Assembly: GCF_030812215.1 (NCBI RefSeq)
Contig: NZ_JAUSSG010000010.1
Coordinates: 248,001-312,000, forward strand
Direction of reading: 5' to 3'
DNA: 64,000 bases
Origin: Variovorax boronicumulans
GTDB lineage: Bacteria; Pseudomonadota; Gammaproteobacteria; Burkholderiales; Burkholderiaceae_C
The notes beneath the pieces are model-generated. The model was given only the letters and a program-made list of their open reading frames with translations, did no database searches and was not told where the DNA came from. Below are positions 1 to 8,664 of the stretch, in pieces. Within the stretch, counting starts at the first letter, position 1. Every line of letters starts with the position of its first letter. The position numbers and the translations under genes were made by a program.

Positions 1-45
1 TGGGGAGACGGGGACAAACCCTGAGTTTACTTTCCGTGTCACCGG

Positions 46-69
46 GCGGTCGCACACGACCGCGTTTTT
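46..69 (+). terminator. Intrinsic terminator of a gene upstream of the window
   Basis: A perfect 7-bp stem (GCGGTCG / CGACCGC) with a CACA loop is followed by G and five T. This is the standard intrinsic terminator layout. It most likely ends a + strand gene lying left of the window and insulates hppA from it. Confidence 0.7.
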
Positions 70-229
70 GCCTGTAAATTGCAGCCGTTGGCCAATCGGC
101 TCCTCACCTTTTCGGTGCAGCGAGCTTCGAGGAAGCAACGCGGCGGAGAACATGGTCCCGTACGCGTTGCACGCAGGGCCCATGCTGTCCGTCTCCACAA
201 GTCACAACGAACGAATGGAGAAGCAAAGC

Positions 230-2755
230 ATGATCGGCAACACCCCCCTGATACTCGCCATCGTCTGCGGCCTCGTGGCCGTCGGCTACGGTTTCTGGGC
301 CCGAAGTTGGATTCTCGCCAAGGACCCGGGCAACGCCCGGATGCAGGAAATCGCCGCCGCCATCCAGGCCGGCGCCTCGGCCTACCTTGCCAAGCAATAC
401 ACGACCATCGCGGTGGTCGGCGTCGTCCTGGCGGTCCTCATCGCCCTCTTCCTCGACCTGACCACGGCCGTCGGCTTCGTGGTCGGTGCGGTGCTCTCGG
501 GCGCCTGCGGCTTCATCGGCATGAACGTGTCGGTGCGCGCCAACGTGCGCACGGCGCAGGCGGCCACCAAGGGCATCGGCCCGGCGCTGGACGTGGCGTT
601 CCGCGGCGGCGCCATCACCGGCATGCTGGTGGTGGGCCTGGGCCTCTTGGGCGTGACCGTCTTCTACTGGTTCCTGGCCGGCAGCGCGCCGAAGTCGGAC
701 CACACCCTCGCGGCCATCCTCAACCCGCTGATCGGCTTTGCCTTCGGCTCCTCGCTGATCTCGATCTTCGCGCGGCTGGGCGGCGGCATCTTCACCAAGG
801 GTGCCGACGTCGGCGCCGACCTGGTGGGCAAGGTCGAGGCCGGCATTCCGGAAGACGACCCGCGCAACCCGGCGGTGATCGCCGACAACGTGGGCGACAA
901 CGTCGGCGACTGCGCCGGCATGGCGGCCGACCTGTTCGAGACCTACGCGGTGACGCTGATCGCCACCATGGTGCTCGGCGCGCTGATGGTCACCACGGCG
1001 CCCGGCAACGCGGTGCTGTATCCGCTCGCATTGGGCGGCGTGTCGATCATCGCGTCGATCATCGGCTGCTTCTTCGTGAAGGCGTCGCCGGGCATGGTCA
1101 ACGTGATGCCGGCGCTCTACAAGGGCCTGGCGGTCGCGGGCGTCCTGTCGCTGATCGCGTTCTGGTTCGTCACGGCCTGGATCATTCCGGACAACGCCAT
1201 CGCCGCGAGCGGCAGCCAGTTGAAGCTGTTCGGCGCCTGCTTCGTGGGCCTCGCGCTCACCGCCGCGCTGGTGTGGGTCACCGAGTACTACACCGGCACG
1301 CAGTACAAGCCGGTGCAGCACATCGCGCAGGCCTCGACCACGGGCCACGGCACCAACATCATCGCGGGCCTGGGCGTCTCGATGCGCTCGACGGCCTGGC
1401 CGGTGATCTTCGTCTGCATCGCGATCCTGGCGTCGTACGCGCTGGCCGGCCTGTTCGGCATCGCGGTGGCCGCCACCTCCATGCTGAGCATGGCAGGCAT
1501 CGTGGTCGCGCTGGATGCCTACGGCCCCATCACCGACAACGCCGGCGGCATCGCCGAGATGAGCGAGCTGCCCGACAGCGTGCGCGCCGTGACCGACCCG
1601 CTCGATGCCGTCGGCAACACGACCAAGGCCGTGACCAAGGGCTACGCCATCGGCTCGGCCGGCCTCGCCTCGCTGGTGCTCTTTGCCGACTACACCCACA
1701 AGCTGGAGAGCTTCGGGCTGAATATCAGCTTCAACCTGAGCGACCCAATGGTGATCGTGGGCCTCTTCATCGGCGGGCTGATTCCCTACCTCTTCGGCGC
1801 GATGGCCATGGAAGCCGTCGGCCGCGCAGCCGGTGCGGTGGTTGAGGAAGTGCGCCGTCAGTTCCGCGAGATCCCCGGGATCATGGAAGGCACCGGCAAG
1901 CCCGAGTACGGCAAGGCCGTGGGCATGCTGACCGGCGCGGCCATCAAGGAAATGATGATCCCGTCGCTGCTGCCGGTGGTGGTGCCGATCGTCGTGGGCC
2001 TCGTGCTCGGACCGAAGGCACTGGGCGGCCTGCTGATGGGCACGATCGTCACGGGCCTCTTCGTCGCCATCTCGATGTGCACGGGCGGCGGCGCATGGGA
2101 CAACGCCAAGAAGTACATCGAAGACGGCCACCACGGTGGCAAGGGCTCCGAGGCGCACAAGGCAGCCGTCACCGGCGACACCGTGGGCGACCCCTACAAG
2201 GACACCGCCGGCCCGGCCGTGAACCCGCTGATCAAGATCATCAACATCGTGGCGCTGCTCATCGTGCCGCTGGTGGTGAAGTTCCATTCTGGCGATGCGG
2301 CGGCGATGGCACCCGCCAAGGTCGAGACGCCGCCGGCCGCCACCGCGCCTGCGCCGGCACCCGCGGCCATGGCCCCGGCCACGCCGGCTGCGGCGGTTGC
2401 CACCGGCGCCGTGACGGCGGCCGAAGCCGCTGCGGTGAAGGTCGAGAACGGCATCGTGAAGTTCTACTTCGCGAGCGCCAGTTCCGAGGTCGCGCCCAAC
2501 GCCAAGGAGGCGCTGGCCGATGTCATCAAGGCCGTGCAAAGCGGCAGCACCGTGCTCGTGAGCGGCTACCACGACGCGAGCGGCGACCCGGCGAAGAACG
2601 CCGAGCTGGCCAAGCAGCGCGCCATGGCCGTGAGCGATGCGCTCAAGGCCGCGGGCGCGCCCGAAGACAAGATCGAGCTGGCCAAGCCCGAGCAGTCGCA
2701 GGCCGATGGCCCGCCTTCCGAGGCGCGCCGCGTCGAAGTGAAAGTGAAGTCCTGA
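230..2755 (+). CDS. hppA: K+-independent H+-translocating inorganic pyrophosphatase fused to a C-terminal OmpA-like domain
   Basis: Membrane-integral pyrophosphatase that couples PPi hydrolysis to proton export across the inner membrane. The substrate-site segment with [19 protein letters not shown] is present, and GNTTK at about residues 462-466 has Lys at the position that marks the K+-independent class (K+-dependent enzymes have Ala). About 16 membrane segments span residues 1-690. An Ala/Pro-rich linker (about 690-742) then leads to an OmpA/MotB-like domain (about 743-841) with the typical RA...L...G...RRVEV pattern. Start 230 is chosen because GGAG lies at 217-220; ATG at 215 is in frame but has no ribosome site. 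The 841 aa exceed the usual 670-720 because of the fusion. The C-terminus of this family faces the periplasm, so the added domain could bind peptidoglycan (inference). The next gene starts 2 nt later. Confidence 0.93.
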   Translation: MIGNTPLILAIVCGLVAVGYGFWARSWILAKDPGNARMQEIAAAIQAGASAYLAKQYTTIAVVGVVLAVLIALFLDLTTAVGFVVGAVLSGACGFIGMNVSVRANVRTAQAATKGIGPALDVAFRGGAITGMLVVGLGLLGVTVFYWFLAGSAPKSDHTLAAILNPLIGFAFGSSLISIFARLGGGIFTKGADVGADLVGKVEAGIPEDDPRNPAVIADNVGDNVGDCAGMAADLFETYAVTLIATMVLGALMVTTAPGNAVLYPLALGGVSIIASIIGCFFVKASPGMVNVMPALYKGLAVAGVLSLIAFWFVTAWIIPDNAIAASGSQLKLFGACFVGLALTAALVWVTEYYTGTQYKPVQHIAQASTTGHGTNIIAGLGVSMRSTAWPVIFVCIAILASYALAGLFGIAVAATSMLSMAGIVVALDAYGPITDNAGGIAEMSELPDSVRAVTDPLDAVGNTTKAVTKGYAIGSAGLASLVLFADYTHKLESFGLNISFNLSDPMVIVGLFIGGLIPYLFGAMAMEAVGRAAGAVVEEVRRQFREIPGIMEGTGKPEYGKAVGMLTGAAIKEMMIPSLLPVVVPIVVGLVLGPKALGGLLMGTIVTGLFVAISMCTGGGAWDNAKKYIEDGHHGGKGSEAHKAAVTGDTVGDPYKDTAGPAVNPLIKIINIVALLIVPLVVKFHSGDAAAMAPAKVETPPAATAPAPAPAAMAPATPAAAVATGAVTAAEAAAVKVENGIVKFYFASASSEVAPNAKEALADVIKAVQSGSTVLVSGYHDASGDPAKNAELAKQRAMAVSDALKAAGAPEDKIELAKPEQSQADGPPSEARRVEVKVKS

Positions 2756-2757
2756 AC

Positions 2758-3126
2758 ATGCCCACACCCGCACGGCTCGAAGCCTTCATTGCCGCCGTGG
2801 AGGGCGGCGCGCATGCCAAGGCCATCGAGGACTACTACACCGAAGATGCCACCATGCGCGAGAACCAGACCGAGCCGCGGCGGGGCCGCAGCACGCTGGT
2901 CGCGCAGGAGAGCGCCGTGCTCGACCGCACCGAATCGGTGGTGCCCACCTGCGTGCGGCCGGTGCTGGTGAACGGCGACCACGTGGGCATTCACTGGATC
3001 TTCGAATTCACCTTCAAGGGAGGCGCCCGCATGCGCATGGAAGAAATCGCCTGGCAGCGCTGGGACGGCGAACGCATCGCCGAAGAACAGTTCTTCTACG
3101 ACCCGGCGCAGCGAAAGCCGGGCTGA
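2758..3126 (+). CDS. SnoaL-like / NTF2-fold family protein
   Basis: A 122-residue protein with the NTF2/SnoaL-type pattern: an N-terminal helix, then YYTEDATMREN, a WIFEFTFKGG strand and a C-terminal EEQFFYDPAQ strand. Members are small cone-fold proteins, either enzymes of varied function or ligand binders, so no reaction can be assigned. It starts 2 nt after the pyrophosphatase stop, which implies translational coupling, and is followed 14 nt later by the TolC-like gene. No signal peptide is visible, so it is probably cytoplasmic. Confidence 0.8.
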   Translation: MPTPARLEAFIAAVEGGAHAKAIEDYYTEDATMRENQTEPRRGRSTLVAQESAVLDRTESVVPTCVRPVLVNGDHVGIHWIFEFTFKGGARMRMEEIAWQRWDGERIAEEQFFYDPAQRKPG

Positions 3127-3140
3127 CACGCAACGGCCAG

Positions 3141-4565
3141 GTGCTCATTCCGCATCGCCCCCTCCGGTTCGTGCTGCTCACGCTGCCCGCCCTGGCGCTG
3201 GGCGCGGCGGCCTTTGCCCAAAGCCGCCCCGACGCCCTGCCCCTGAGTTTCGATGCGGCGCGTGCCCGCATGGTCGAGCGCTCCGACAAGCTGGCCGCCG
3301 CACGCTCGGCCGTCGAATCGAAGGAGCTGCAGAGCGAGGGGTTGAAGCGCCTGGGCGGCCCGGTGGTGAACGTCTCGGGGCTGGCCTACGCGTACAACGC
3401 CAACCTGAACCTGGACCTCGATCCGCTCAACCAGAAGCTCGGGCAGATCGGCCAGTCGCTGCCGCCGTCGATCCAGAGCTTCATCTCGCGCGTGCCGATT
3501 CCGCAATTGCCCAACAGCTACACGCTCAACCGGCACGACACGGGCACCAACACATCGATCTCGGCGGTCTGGCCGATCTACCTCGGCGGTGCGACCGATG
3601 CGGTGCGCGGCTTCGTCTCGGCGCAGACGCGCGAGGCGCAGGCCGATGCCGAGCAGGCCGGCCACGAAGTCGACACGCTGCTGGTGCAGCGCTACTTCGG
3701 CGCCCAGCTCGCGCAGCGCGCGGCCACGCTGCGCGCACAGGCCGAGCGCACGATTGCCCAGCATGACGCGGCTGCGCAGAAGATGCTCGCGGCTGGCGTG
3801 ATCTCGCGCGTCGAGCGGCTGCAGGCGAGCGCCGCCTACGAAGAGGCCCGGCGCAACGCACGCAAGGCCGAGGATGACGCAGCGCTGGCGGCCGTCGCCC
3901 TCGCCCGCACGGTGCGCGCCGACGGTACGGTGGCGCCGCAGACGCCGCTCTTTCTCATCAGCACGCCCATCGAGCCGCTCAACTACTTCATCGACTCGGC
4001 GCTCATGCGGCACCCCGGCCTCGGCAAGGTCGCGGCCAAGAAGTCGCAGGCCGAGCAGTTGCACGAAGGCGAGGAGGCGCTGCGCCGGCCGCAGGTCATT
4101 GCCTTCGGTACACGCCAGCTCAAGAGCGGCAATGCCGACTGGGTGGCAGGCCTCGGCGTGCGCTGGACGCTGTACGACTCGGTGGACCGCGATGCGCTCT
4201 CGGCTTCTTCGCAAAAGCAGGTCGAACAGGCCGAGCACACGGATGCGCAGGCGCGCAGCGACATCTCGCTGCTGGTCGAGCGCAACTGGCGTGCGCTCGA
4301 GAACGCCCGCCGCCAGTACCTCGACATGAAGGTCTCGGTCGAGCTTTCGGAAGAAGTGGTGAAGCTGCGCGTGGCGGGCCTGCGCGAAGGCACGAGCACC
4401 ACGCTCGACCTCATCGACGCCGAGACCAACCGCGCCAAAGTGCTGACCGAGCGCGCGCAGGCCGCCAACGAGTACGTGCAGGCGCTCGCGCAGTTGCTCG
4501 AGAGCGCGGGCCTCTCCGAGAAGTTTTCCGAGTACATCGCGCGTGCCGACTTGAAGGTGAATTGA
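3141..4565 (+). CDS. TolC family outer-membrane efflux protein
   Basis: A 474-residue outer-membrane channel component of a tripartite exporter. It has a signal peptide (residues 1-26, cleavage after AFA). Long Ala/Gln/Glu-rich helices with TolC-style repeats follow, for example ARMVERSDKLAAARSAVE near the N-terminus and LREGTSTTLDLIDAETN near the C-terminus. The start is GTG, since no earlier in-frame ATG gives a signal peptide. Its stop overlaps the ATG of the HlyD gene by one base. It presumably provides the outer-membrane duct for the HlyD/ABC-2 proteins encoded next; the substrate is unknown. Confidence 0.9.
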   Translation: MLIPHRPLRFVLLTLPALALGAAAFAQSRPDALPLSFDAARARMVERSDKLAAARSAVESKELQSEGLKRLGGPVVNVSGLAYAYNANLNLDLDPLNQKLGQIGQSLPPSIQSFISRVPIPQLPNSYTLNRHDTGTNTSISAVWPIYLGGATDAVRGFVSAQTREAQADAEQAGHEVDTLLVQRYFGAQLAQRAATLRAQAERTIAQHDAAAQKMLAAGVISRVERLQASAAYEEARRNARKAEDDAALAAVALARTVRADGTVAPQTPLFLISTPIEPLNYFIDSALMRHPGLGKVAAKKSQAEQLHEGEEALRRPQVIAFGTRQLKSGNADWVAGLGVRWTLYDSVDRDALSASSQKQVEQAEHTDAQARSDISLLVERNWRALENARRQYLDMKVSVELSEEVVKLRVAGLREGTSTTLDLIDAETNRAKVLTERAQAANEYVQALAQLLESAGLSEKFSEYIARADLKVN

Positions 4566-5569
4566 TGATGAGTGCCAAGACCCGAAAACTGATTGCCATC
4601 GCCGCGGCGCTGCTGGTGCTGGCGCTGCTCGTCTGGGGCTTCTGGCGCGCCTCGCAGCCCGCGGCCGAAGTGTTCCAGGGCCAGATGGAGGCGCGCGAGA
4701 CCGACGTGGCCGGCAAGGTCACTGCGCGCATCGCCGAGGTGGCGGTGAAGGAAGGAGACCGCATCCAGGCCGGTGCGCTGCTGGTGCGCATGGACAGCCC
4801 CGAAGTGCGCGCCAAGCTCGCGCAGGCCACGGCCGCCGAGCAGGCCGCGCAGGCCGTCGCCGACAAGGCGCAGAACGGCGCCCGCCCGCAGGAAGTGGAG
4901 ATGGCACGCATGCAGTGGCAGCGCGCCGAGACCGCGGCGCAGCTTGCGCAGACCTCGTTCCGCCGCGTCGATGGCCTCGCGCGCGAAGGCCTGGTCGCCG
5001 ACCAGAAACGTGACGAGGCCGAGGCCAACTGGAAGGCATCGCGCGACGCTGCCATTGCGGCGAAGGCGCAGTACGACATGGCGCGCATCGGCGCCCGCCC
5101 CGAGGACCAGGCGGCAGCCAGCGCGCAGGCGCGCCAGGTCGCCGGCGTGGTCGCCGAGGCGGAAGCCGCCAAGGCCGAGACCGAGCTGCGCAGCCCGGTG
5201 GGCGGCGAAGTGGCCAAGGTGCTCGCGAAGGTCGGCGAGCTGTCGCCGCAGGGCGTGGCGGTGGTCACCGTGGTCGACCTGAACGACCAGTGGGTGGTGC
5301 TGAACGTGCGCGAAGACCGGCTCGCGCGCTTTGCGGTCGGCAGCGAGTTCGATGCCCGCCTGCCGGCGCTGGTGAACGATAAGGACAAGTCCGACGCGCA
5401 CCGCGTGGCCCGCTTCAAGGTCTACTACAGCGCCGCCCTGCCCGACTTCGCGACCTGGCGCGCGACGCGTGGCGGCAACGGCTTCGACGTGCGCACCTTC
5501 GAAGTCCGCGCACGGCCGTTGAAGCTCATCGACGGCGCGCGGCCCGGCATGAGCGTGCTGGTCGATTGA
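4565..5569 (+). CDS. HlyD family periplasmic adaptor (membrane fusion protein)
   Basis: A 334-residue adaptor with an N-terminal membrane anchor (about residues 8-29). A biotinyl/lipoyl-like half follows (QGQMEARETDVAGKVTARIAEV), then an Ala-rich alpha-hairpin (about 80-190), the second lipoyl half (ELRSPVGGEVAKVLAKVGELSPQG, split here by the hairpin) and a beta-barrel region. It bridges the inner-membrane permeases and the TolC channel. ATG at 4565 overlaps the preceding stop; ATG at 4568 is an equally possible start. It resembles the YbhG/YhiI branch that works with ABC-2 permeases. Confidence 0.9.
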   Translation: MMSAKTRKLIAIAAALLVLALLVWGFWRASQPAAEVFQGQMEARETDVAGKVTARIAEVAVKEGDRIQAGALLVRMDSPEVRAKLAQATAAEQAAQAVADKAQNGARPQEVEMARMQWQRAETAAQLAQTSFRRVDGLAREGLVADQKRDEAEANWKASRDAAIAAKAQYDMARIGARPEDQAAASAQARQVAGVVAEAEAAKAETELRSPVGGEVAKVLAKVGELSPQGVAVVTVVDLNDQWVVLNVREDRLARFAVGSEFDARLPALVNDKDKSDAHRVARFKVYYSAALPDFATWRATRGGNGFDVRTFEVRARPLKLIDGARPGMSVLVD

Positions 5570-5579
5570 CGGTCCGGCG

Positions 5580-6764
5580 ATGAGCCTGCGCGGCTTCTCC
5601 GCAGCGAGCGCACAGCGCGAATTCGCGCTGCTGCGCACCCGGCCCTGGGACCTGGCCATGGTCTCGTGGGTGCCGCTGCTCGCGGTGTTCCTGATCTGGT
5701 GGATCTTCTCGGCCGGCCTGCCCGAGCGCTTGCCGATCGGCGTGCTCGACCAGGACCGCACAGCCCTTTCGCGGCAGGTGGTGCGCTTTCTCGATGCCAC
5801 GCCCGGCCTGCGCGTGACCCAGTACTACGCGGACGAAGGCGCCATGGCGCGCGCATTGACCAGCGGCGCGGTCGATGCGGCGGTGCAACTGCCGCGCGAC
5901 CTCAACCGCGATGTGAAGCGCGGGCGCGTCGGCCAGGTCGTGCTGCTGCACAACGCGCAGCTGGGCACGCATTCGAGCCTGATCCAGCGCGACGTGCGCA
6001 CGGTGGTGGCCACTGTCTCGGGCGGCGTCGAGCTCGCGGTGCGCAACAAGCGCGGCGAGTCGATGATGGCCGCGCGCGTAAGCATGGAGCCGATCAAGGC
6101 GAGCATGGTGGCGCTGTTCAACACTTCGACGGACTACGAGCAGTTCCTGGGCGCGGCGCTCATTCCGGCATTGCTGCACATCCTGGCGATGACGGCGGGT
6201 GCCTGGGCCGTGGGGCGCGAACTGCGCGATCGCAGCATCGCCGAATGGCTGGGCGCAGCGCCACGCTGGCACGAGGCACTGGCCGCGCTGGCGGGCAAGC
6301 TCGTGCTGCCGTTCGCGAGCCTGTCGGTGGTAGGCATCGCGGCGATGCTGTGGATCACGGCCGGCCGCGGCTGGCACCCGGTCGGGTCGGTGGGCTGGAC
6401 GCTGTTCGCGCTGGTGGTGTTCCTCGCGCTCTCCATTGCGCTCGGCGCGTTCGTCTCGGCGCTCACGCGGTCGCTGCGCACCGCGCTCTCGGCCACGGGC
6501 TTCATCACCGCGCCTGCGTTCGCTTTCGGCGGCGTGGGCTTTCCGCTGGTGGCTATGCCGCTCCTTGCCCAGATGTGGGCGAGCCTCTTGCCCTACACGC
6601 ACTACATCCGCGTGCAGATGGAGCAGTTGCAGATGGGCGCGCCGCTCGCGTATTCGGTCGCCACGCCGCTGTGGATGGTGCTGGGCACTGCCCTGCTTCT
6701 GGCCGCATCGGCCGCTGCGCTGGTGCGCGCCGCGGCCGCGCCCGACACCTGGGGAGGCCGCTGA
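5580..6764 (+). CDS. ABC-2 type transporter permease (YhhJ/YbhR-like), first copy
   Basis: A 394-residue inner-membrane permease. One N-terminal membrane segment (about residues 25-45) precedes a large extracytoplasmic domain (about 46-190, with VLDQDRTALSRQVVRFLDA typical of the family). About five C-terminal membrane segments follow (195-390). It lies 10 nt after the HlyD gene, and its stop overlaps the start of a second permease, so the two probably form a heterodimer. No ATP-binding subunit is encoded in this operon. Confidence 0.88.
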   Translation: MSLRGFSAASAQREFALLRTRPWDLAMVSWVPLLAVFLIWWIFSAGLPERLPIGVLDQDRTALSRQVVRFLDATPGLRVTQYYADEGAMARALTSGAVDAAVQLPRDLNRDVKRGRVGQVVLLHNAQLGTHSSLIQRDVRTVVATVSGGVELAVRNKRGESMMAARVSMEPIKASMVALFNTSTDYEQFLGAALIPALLHILAMTAGAWAVGRELRDRSIAEWLGAAPRWHEALAALAGKLVLPFASLSVVGIAAMLWITAGRGWHPVGSVGWTLFALVVFLALSIALGAFVSALTRSLRTALSATGFITAPAFAFGGVGFPLVAMPLLAQMWASLLPYTHYIRVQMEQLQMGAPLAYSVATPLWMVLGTALLLAASAAALVRAAAAPDTWGGR

Positions 6765-7918
6765 TGCACCTCGACCCCAAGCGCACCCGCTTCGGCGCCG
6801 CCTGGCGCGACACCGCGCTCGCCGTGCTGCGCGACAAGGGCGTGCTGCTGATCATGCTGCTCGCGCCCATCATCTACGGCTTCTTCTACCCGTGGCCCTA
6901 TGGCGCGCAGGCCGTGACGCGCGTGCCGGTGGCGGTGGTCGACGAAGACCACAGCGGGCTGTCGCGGCAGATCGCGCGCTTCGCGATGGCCAATCCGCGG
7001 CTCGATGTGCGCCTGGTCACGTCCGACGTGCACGAGGCGCAGCAGGCGCTTTGGCGCGGCGAGATCGAGGGCTATGCGCTGCTGCCGTCGGACCTGAAGC
7101 GCAACGTGATCCGCGGGCTCTCGGCGGTGGTGACGATCGAGGGCAACGGCGCCTATGCGCTGCTGAACAAGGCGGTGCTGTACGGCTTCTCGGAGGCGGT
7201 GGGCACGGTCTCGGCGGGGGTCGAGATCCGCAAGCTGCAGACCGGCGGACAAAGCGCGGTGCAGGCGGCGCGAAGCCGCAGTCCGCTCAACACGCAACTG
7301 GTGGCGCTGTTCAACCCGACCGAGGGTTACGGGAGCTATGTGGTGCCTGCGGTGGCGCTGCTGATCCTGCAGCAGACGCTTCTGATGGGCGCGGCGATGC
7401 TGGCAGGCACCTGGGCCGAGGCTGGGCGATTGCGCGCGGGGATGAGGGCTTGGTTCGGGCGGCTGGGGGCGCTGTCGGCCTTCGGCTTCCTGAGCGGCCT
7501 TTTCTACTTCGGCTGGGTGTTCTTTCTGCAGGACTATCCGCGTGGCGGCAATCCGCTCGGCGCGCTGGTGCTGCTGCTTTTCTACGTGCCTGCGATCTGT
7601 ACGGCCGGGCTGCTGCTGGGGTGCTGGTTCCGCGACCGCGAGCGGGCTTTGCAGGTGCTGCTGTTCACCGCCTTGCCGATGGCGTTTCTTTCGGGGTTTT
7701 CGTGGCCCGTCGAGGCGTTGCCGGAGCCGCTGCAGGCCCTGCGTTGGGTGTTTCCGAGCACAGCGGGTATCCAGGCGTCGCTCAGGCTCAACCAGATGGG
7801 CGCGCCGCTGCACGACGTGCTGCCCTATCTCGGCGTGCTGCTGTCGCTCGCCGTTGCGGGGCTGCTGGTGCTCCGGGTCGCCGCCACGCCGCGGCGCGCA
7901 GACCGCGAAGCCGCCTAG
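6764..7918 (+). CDS. ABC-2 type transporter permease (YhhJ/YbhR-like), second copy
   Basis: A 384-residue paralogue of the preceding permease with the same architecture: an N-terminal membrane segment (LLIMLLAPIIYGFFYP), an extracytoplasmic domain with VVDEDHSGLSRQIARFA, and a C-terminal membrane bundle including FLSGFSWPVEALP. Start and stop codons overlap by one base (TGATG) with the first permease, so the two are translated together. Its 3' end meets the convergent tetR gene with a 4-nt overlap. The exported substrate cannot be read from sequence. Confidence 0.88.
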   Translation: MHLDPKRTRFGAAWRDTALAVLRDKGVLLIMLLAPIIYGFFYPWPYGAQAVTRVPVAVVDEDHSGLSRQIARFAMANPRLDVRLVTSDVHEAQQALWRGEIEGYALLPSDLKRNVIRGLSAVVTIEGNGAYALLNKAVLYGFSEAVGTVSAGVEIRKLQTGGQSAVQAARSRSPLNTQLVALFNPTEGYGSYVVPAVALLILQQTLLMGAAMLAGTWAEAGRLRAGMRAWFGRLGALSAFGFLSGLFYFGWVFFLQDYPRGGNPLGALVLLLFYVPAICTAGLLLGCWFRDRERALQVLLFTALPMAFLSGFSWPVEALPEPLQALRWVFPSTAGIQASLRLNQMGAPLHDVLPYLGVLLSLAVAGLLVLRVAATPRRADREAA

Positions 7919-8544
7919 CGCTGGCTCTCGGCTGCCACGGCGCGCACGAGGCGCGTGGCGGGCGCCACCAGCTCGCGCAGGTCGCCGGCACGCTCCTGCT
8001 CGATGGCCTGCAGCACCAGTTCGTTGATGCCGCCGACGACCGTCATCGCCATCTCGCTCGTCAGGTGAGCGGCCGGGCCCCCTTCGGTACCGCTGCTGTT
8101 GATCGCGACCTGGATGAAGTTGGCGATCTCGTCATTGACCCGGCGGCGCGCGGCCAGGCCCGGCATCCCGAGCCCCAGGATCTCGACAAAGAGCGTGCGC
8201 AGCAGGACCGGGTCTTGCGCCAGGTAATCGAAGTACGCGGTCATCGCCTGCTCGACCTGTGCATGCCAGGGCTGCGCGGGATCGAAGGCCTCGCTCACGG
8301 CCTGCAATGCGAGGCGGCTGGCGGTTTCGTAGAGCGCGATCAGGCATTCGGTCTTGGTGCCGAAGTGCTCGTAGAAGGTGCGGCGCGACACGGCGGCCTC
8401 GCGCACGATGTCGGCGATGGTCGTGTCGGCATAGCCCTTGGCCGCCACGGCCTGCGCCATGCCCTGCAAAAGGCGCGCATAGTGCTCGCTTTCCGTGCCC
8501 TCGGCAGACTTGGAGGCCACGGTTTTTTCGATGGTGTCGCTCAT
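7915..8544 (-). CDS. TetR/AcrR family transcriptional regulator
   Basis: A 209-residue regulator with an N-terminal helix-turn-helix (about residues 22-65: TTIADIVREAAVSRRTFYEHF), then a ligand-binding helical domain typical of TetR. ATG at 8544 is preferred; a GTG at 8553 is an alternative. It is convergent with the efflux operon and divergent from the ferritin-like gene at 8665. Two matching inverted repeats lie in the divergent region, so autorepression and control of 8665 are likely. The ligand is unknown; proximity to a fatty-acid-type operon and to an exporter leaves either possibility. Confidence 0.9.
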   Translation of the reverse strand: MSDTIEKTVASKSAEGTESEHYARLLQGMAQAVAAKGYADTTIADIVREAAVSRRTFYEHFGTKTECLIALYETASRLALQAVSEAFDPAQPWHAQVEQAMTAYFDYLAQDPVLLRTLFVEILGLGMPGLAARRRVNDEIANFIQVAINSSGTEGGPAAHLTSEMAMTVVGGINELVLQAIEQERAGDLRELVAPATRLVRAVAAESQR

Positions 8545-8568
8545 GAATGGCACATTTTCCTACGTCTT

Positions 8569-8584
8569 GGTACTTGACAGTACC
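8569..8584. promoter_or_regulatory. Inverted repeat, candidate TetR operator 1
   Basis: GGTACTTGACAGTACC is a 16-bp inverted repeat with 6-bp arms and a 4-bp centre. It sits between the tetR start and the divergent gene. It contains a perfect TTGACA hexamer (8574-8579), with a weak -10 (CACCAT, 8597-8602) 17 bp further on, so binding here would block initiation of the 8665 gene. Confidence 0.6.
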
Positions 8585-8612
8585 AGCATCGGTCCGCACC
8601 ATGGAGGCATGC

Positions 8613-8628
8613 GGTACGCATCTGTACC
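8613..8628. promoter_or_regulatory. Inverted repeat, candidate TetR operator 2
   Basis: GGTACGCATCTGTACC repeats the GGTAC-N6-GTACC pattern of the site at 8569-8584, centre-to-centre 44 bp (about four helical turns), and lies 36 bp before the divergent start codon. Two equal half-site patterns in one short intergenic region support a common regulator, most simply the adjacent TetR protein. Confidence 0.6.
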
Positions 8629-8664
8629 AATCTTTCTGCCCATGATGTCCCGAGGATTGTTTTC

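Noticed and set aside
104-2773. An 889-codon minus-strand open frame across hppA
   Set aside because: His/Arg/Asp-rich artefact typical of the antisense frame of GC-rich genes; the + frame is a clear pyrophosphatase.
3983-5800. A 605-codon minus-strand open frame over tolC/hlyD
   Set aside because: No motif or ribosome site; both + strand genes are well supported.
8574-8602. TTGACA/CACCAT as a firm promoter of the diiron gene
   Set aside because: The -10 matches at only 3 of 6 positions; kept as part of the operator description only.
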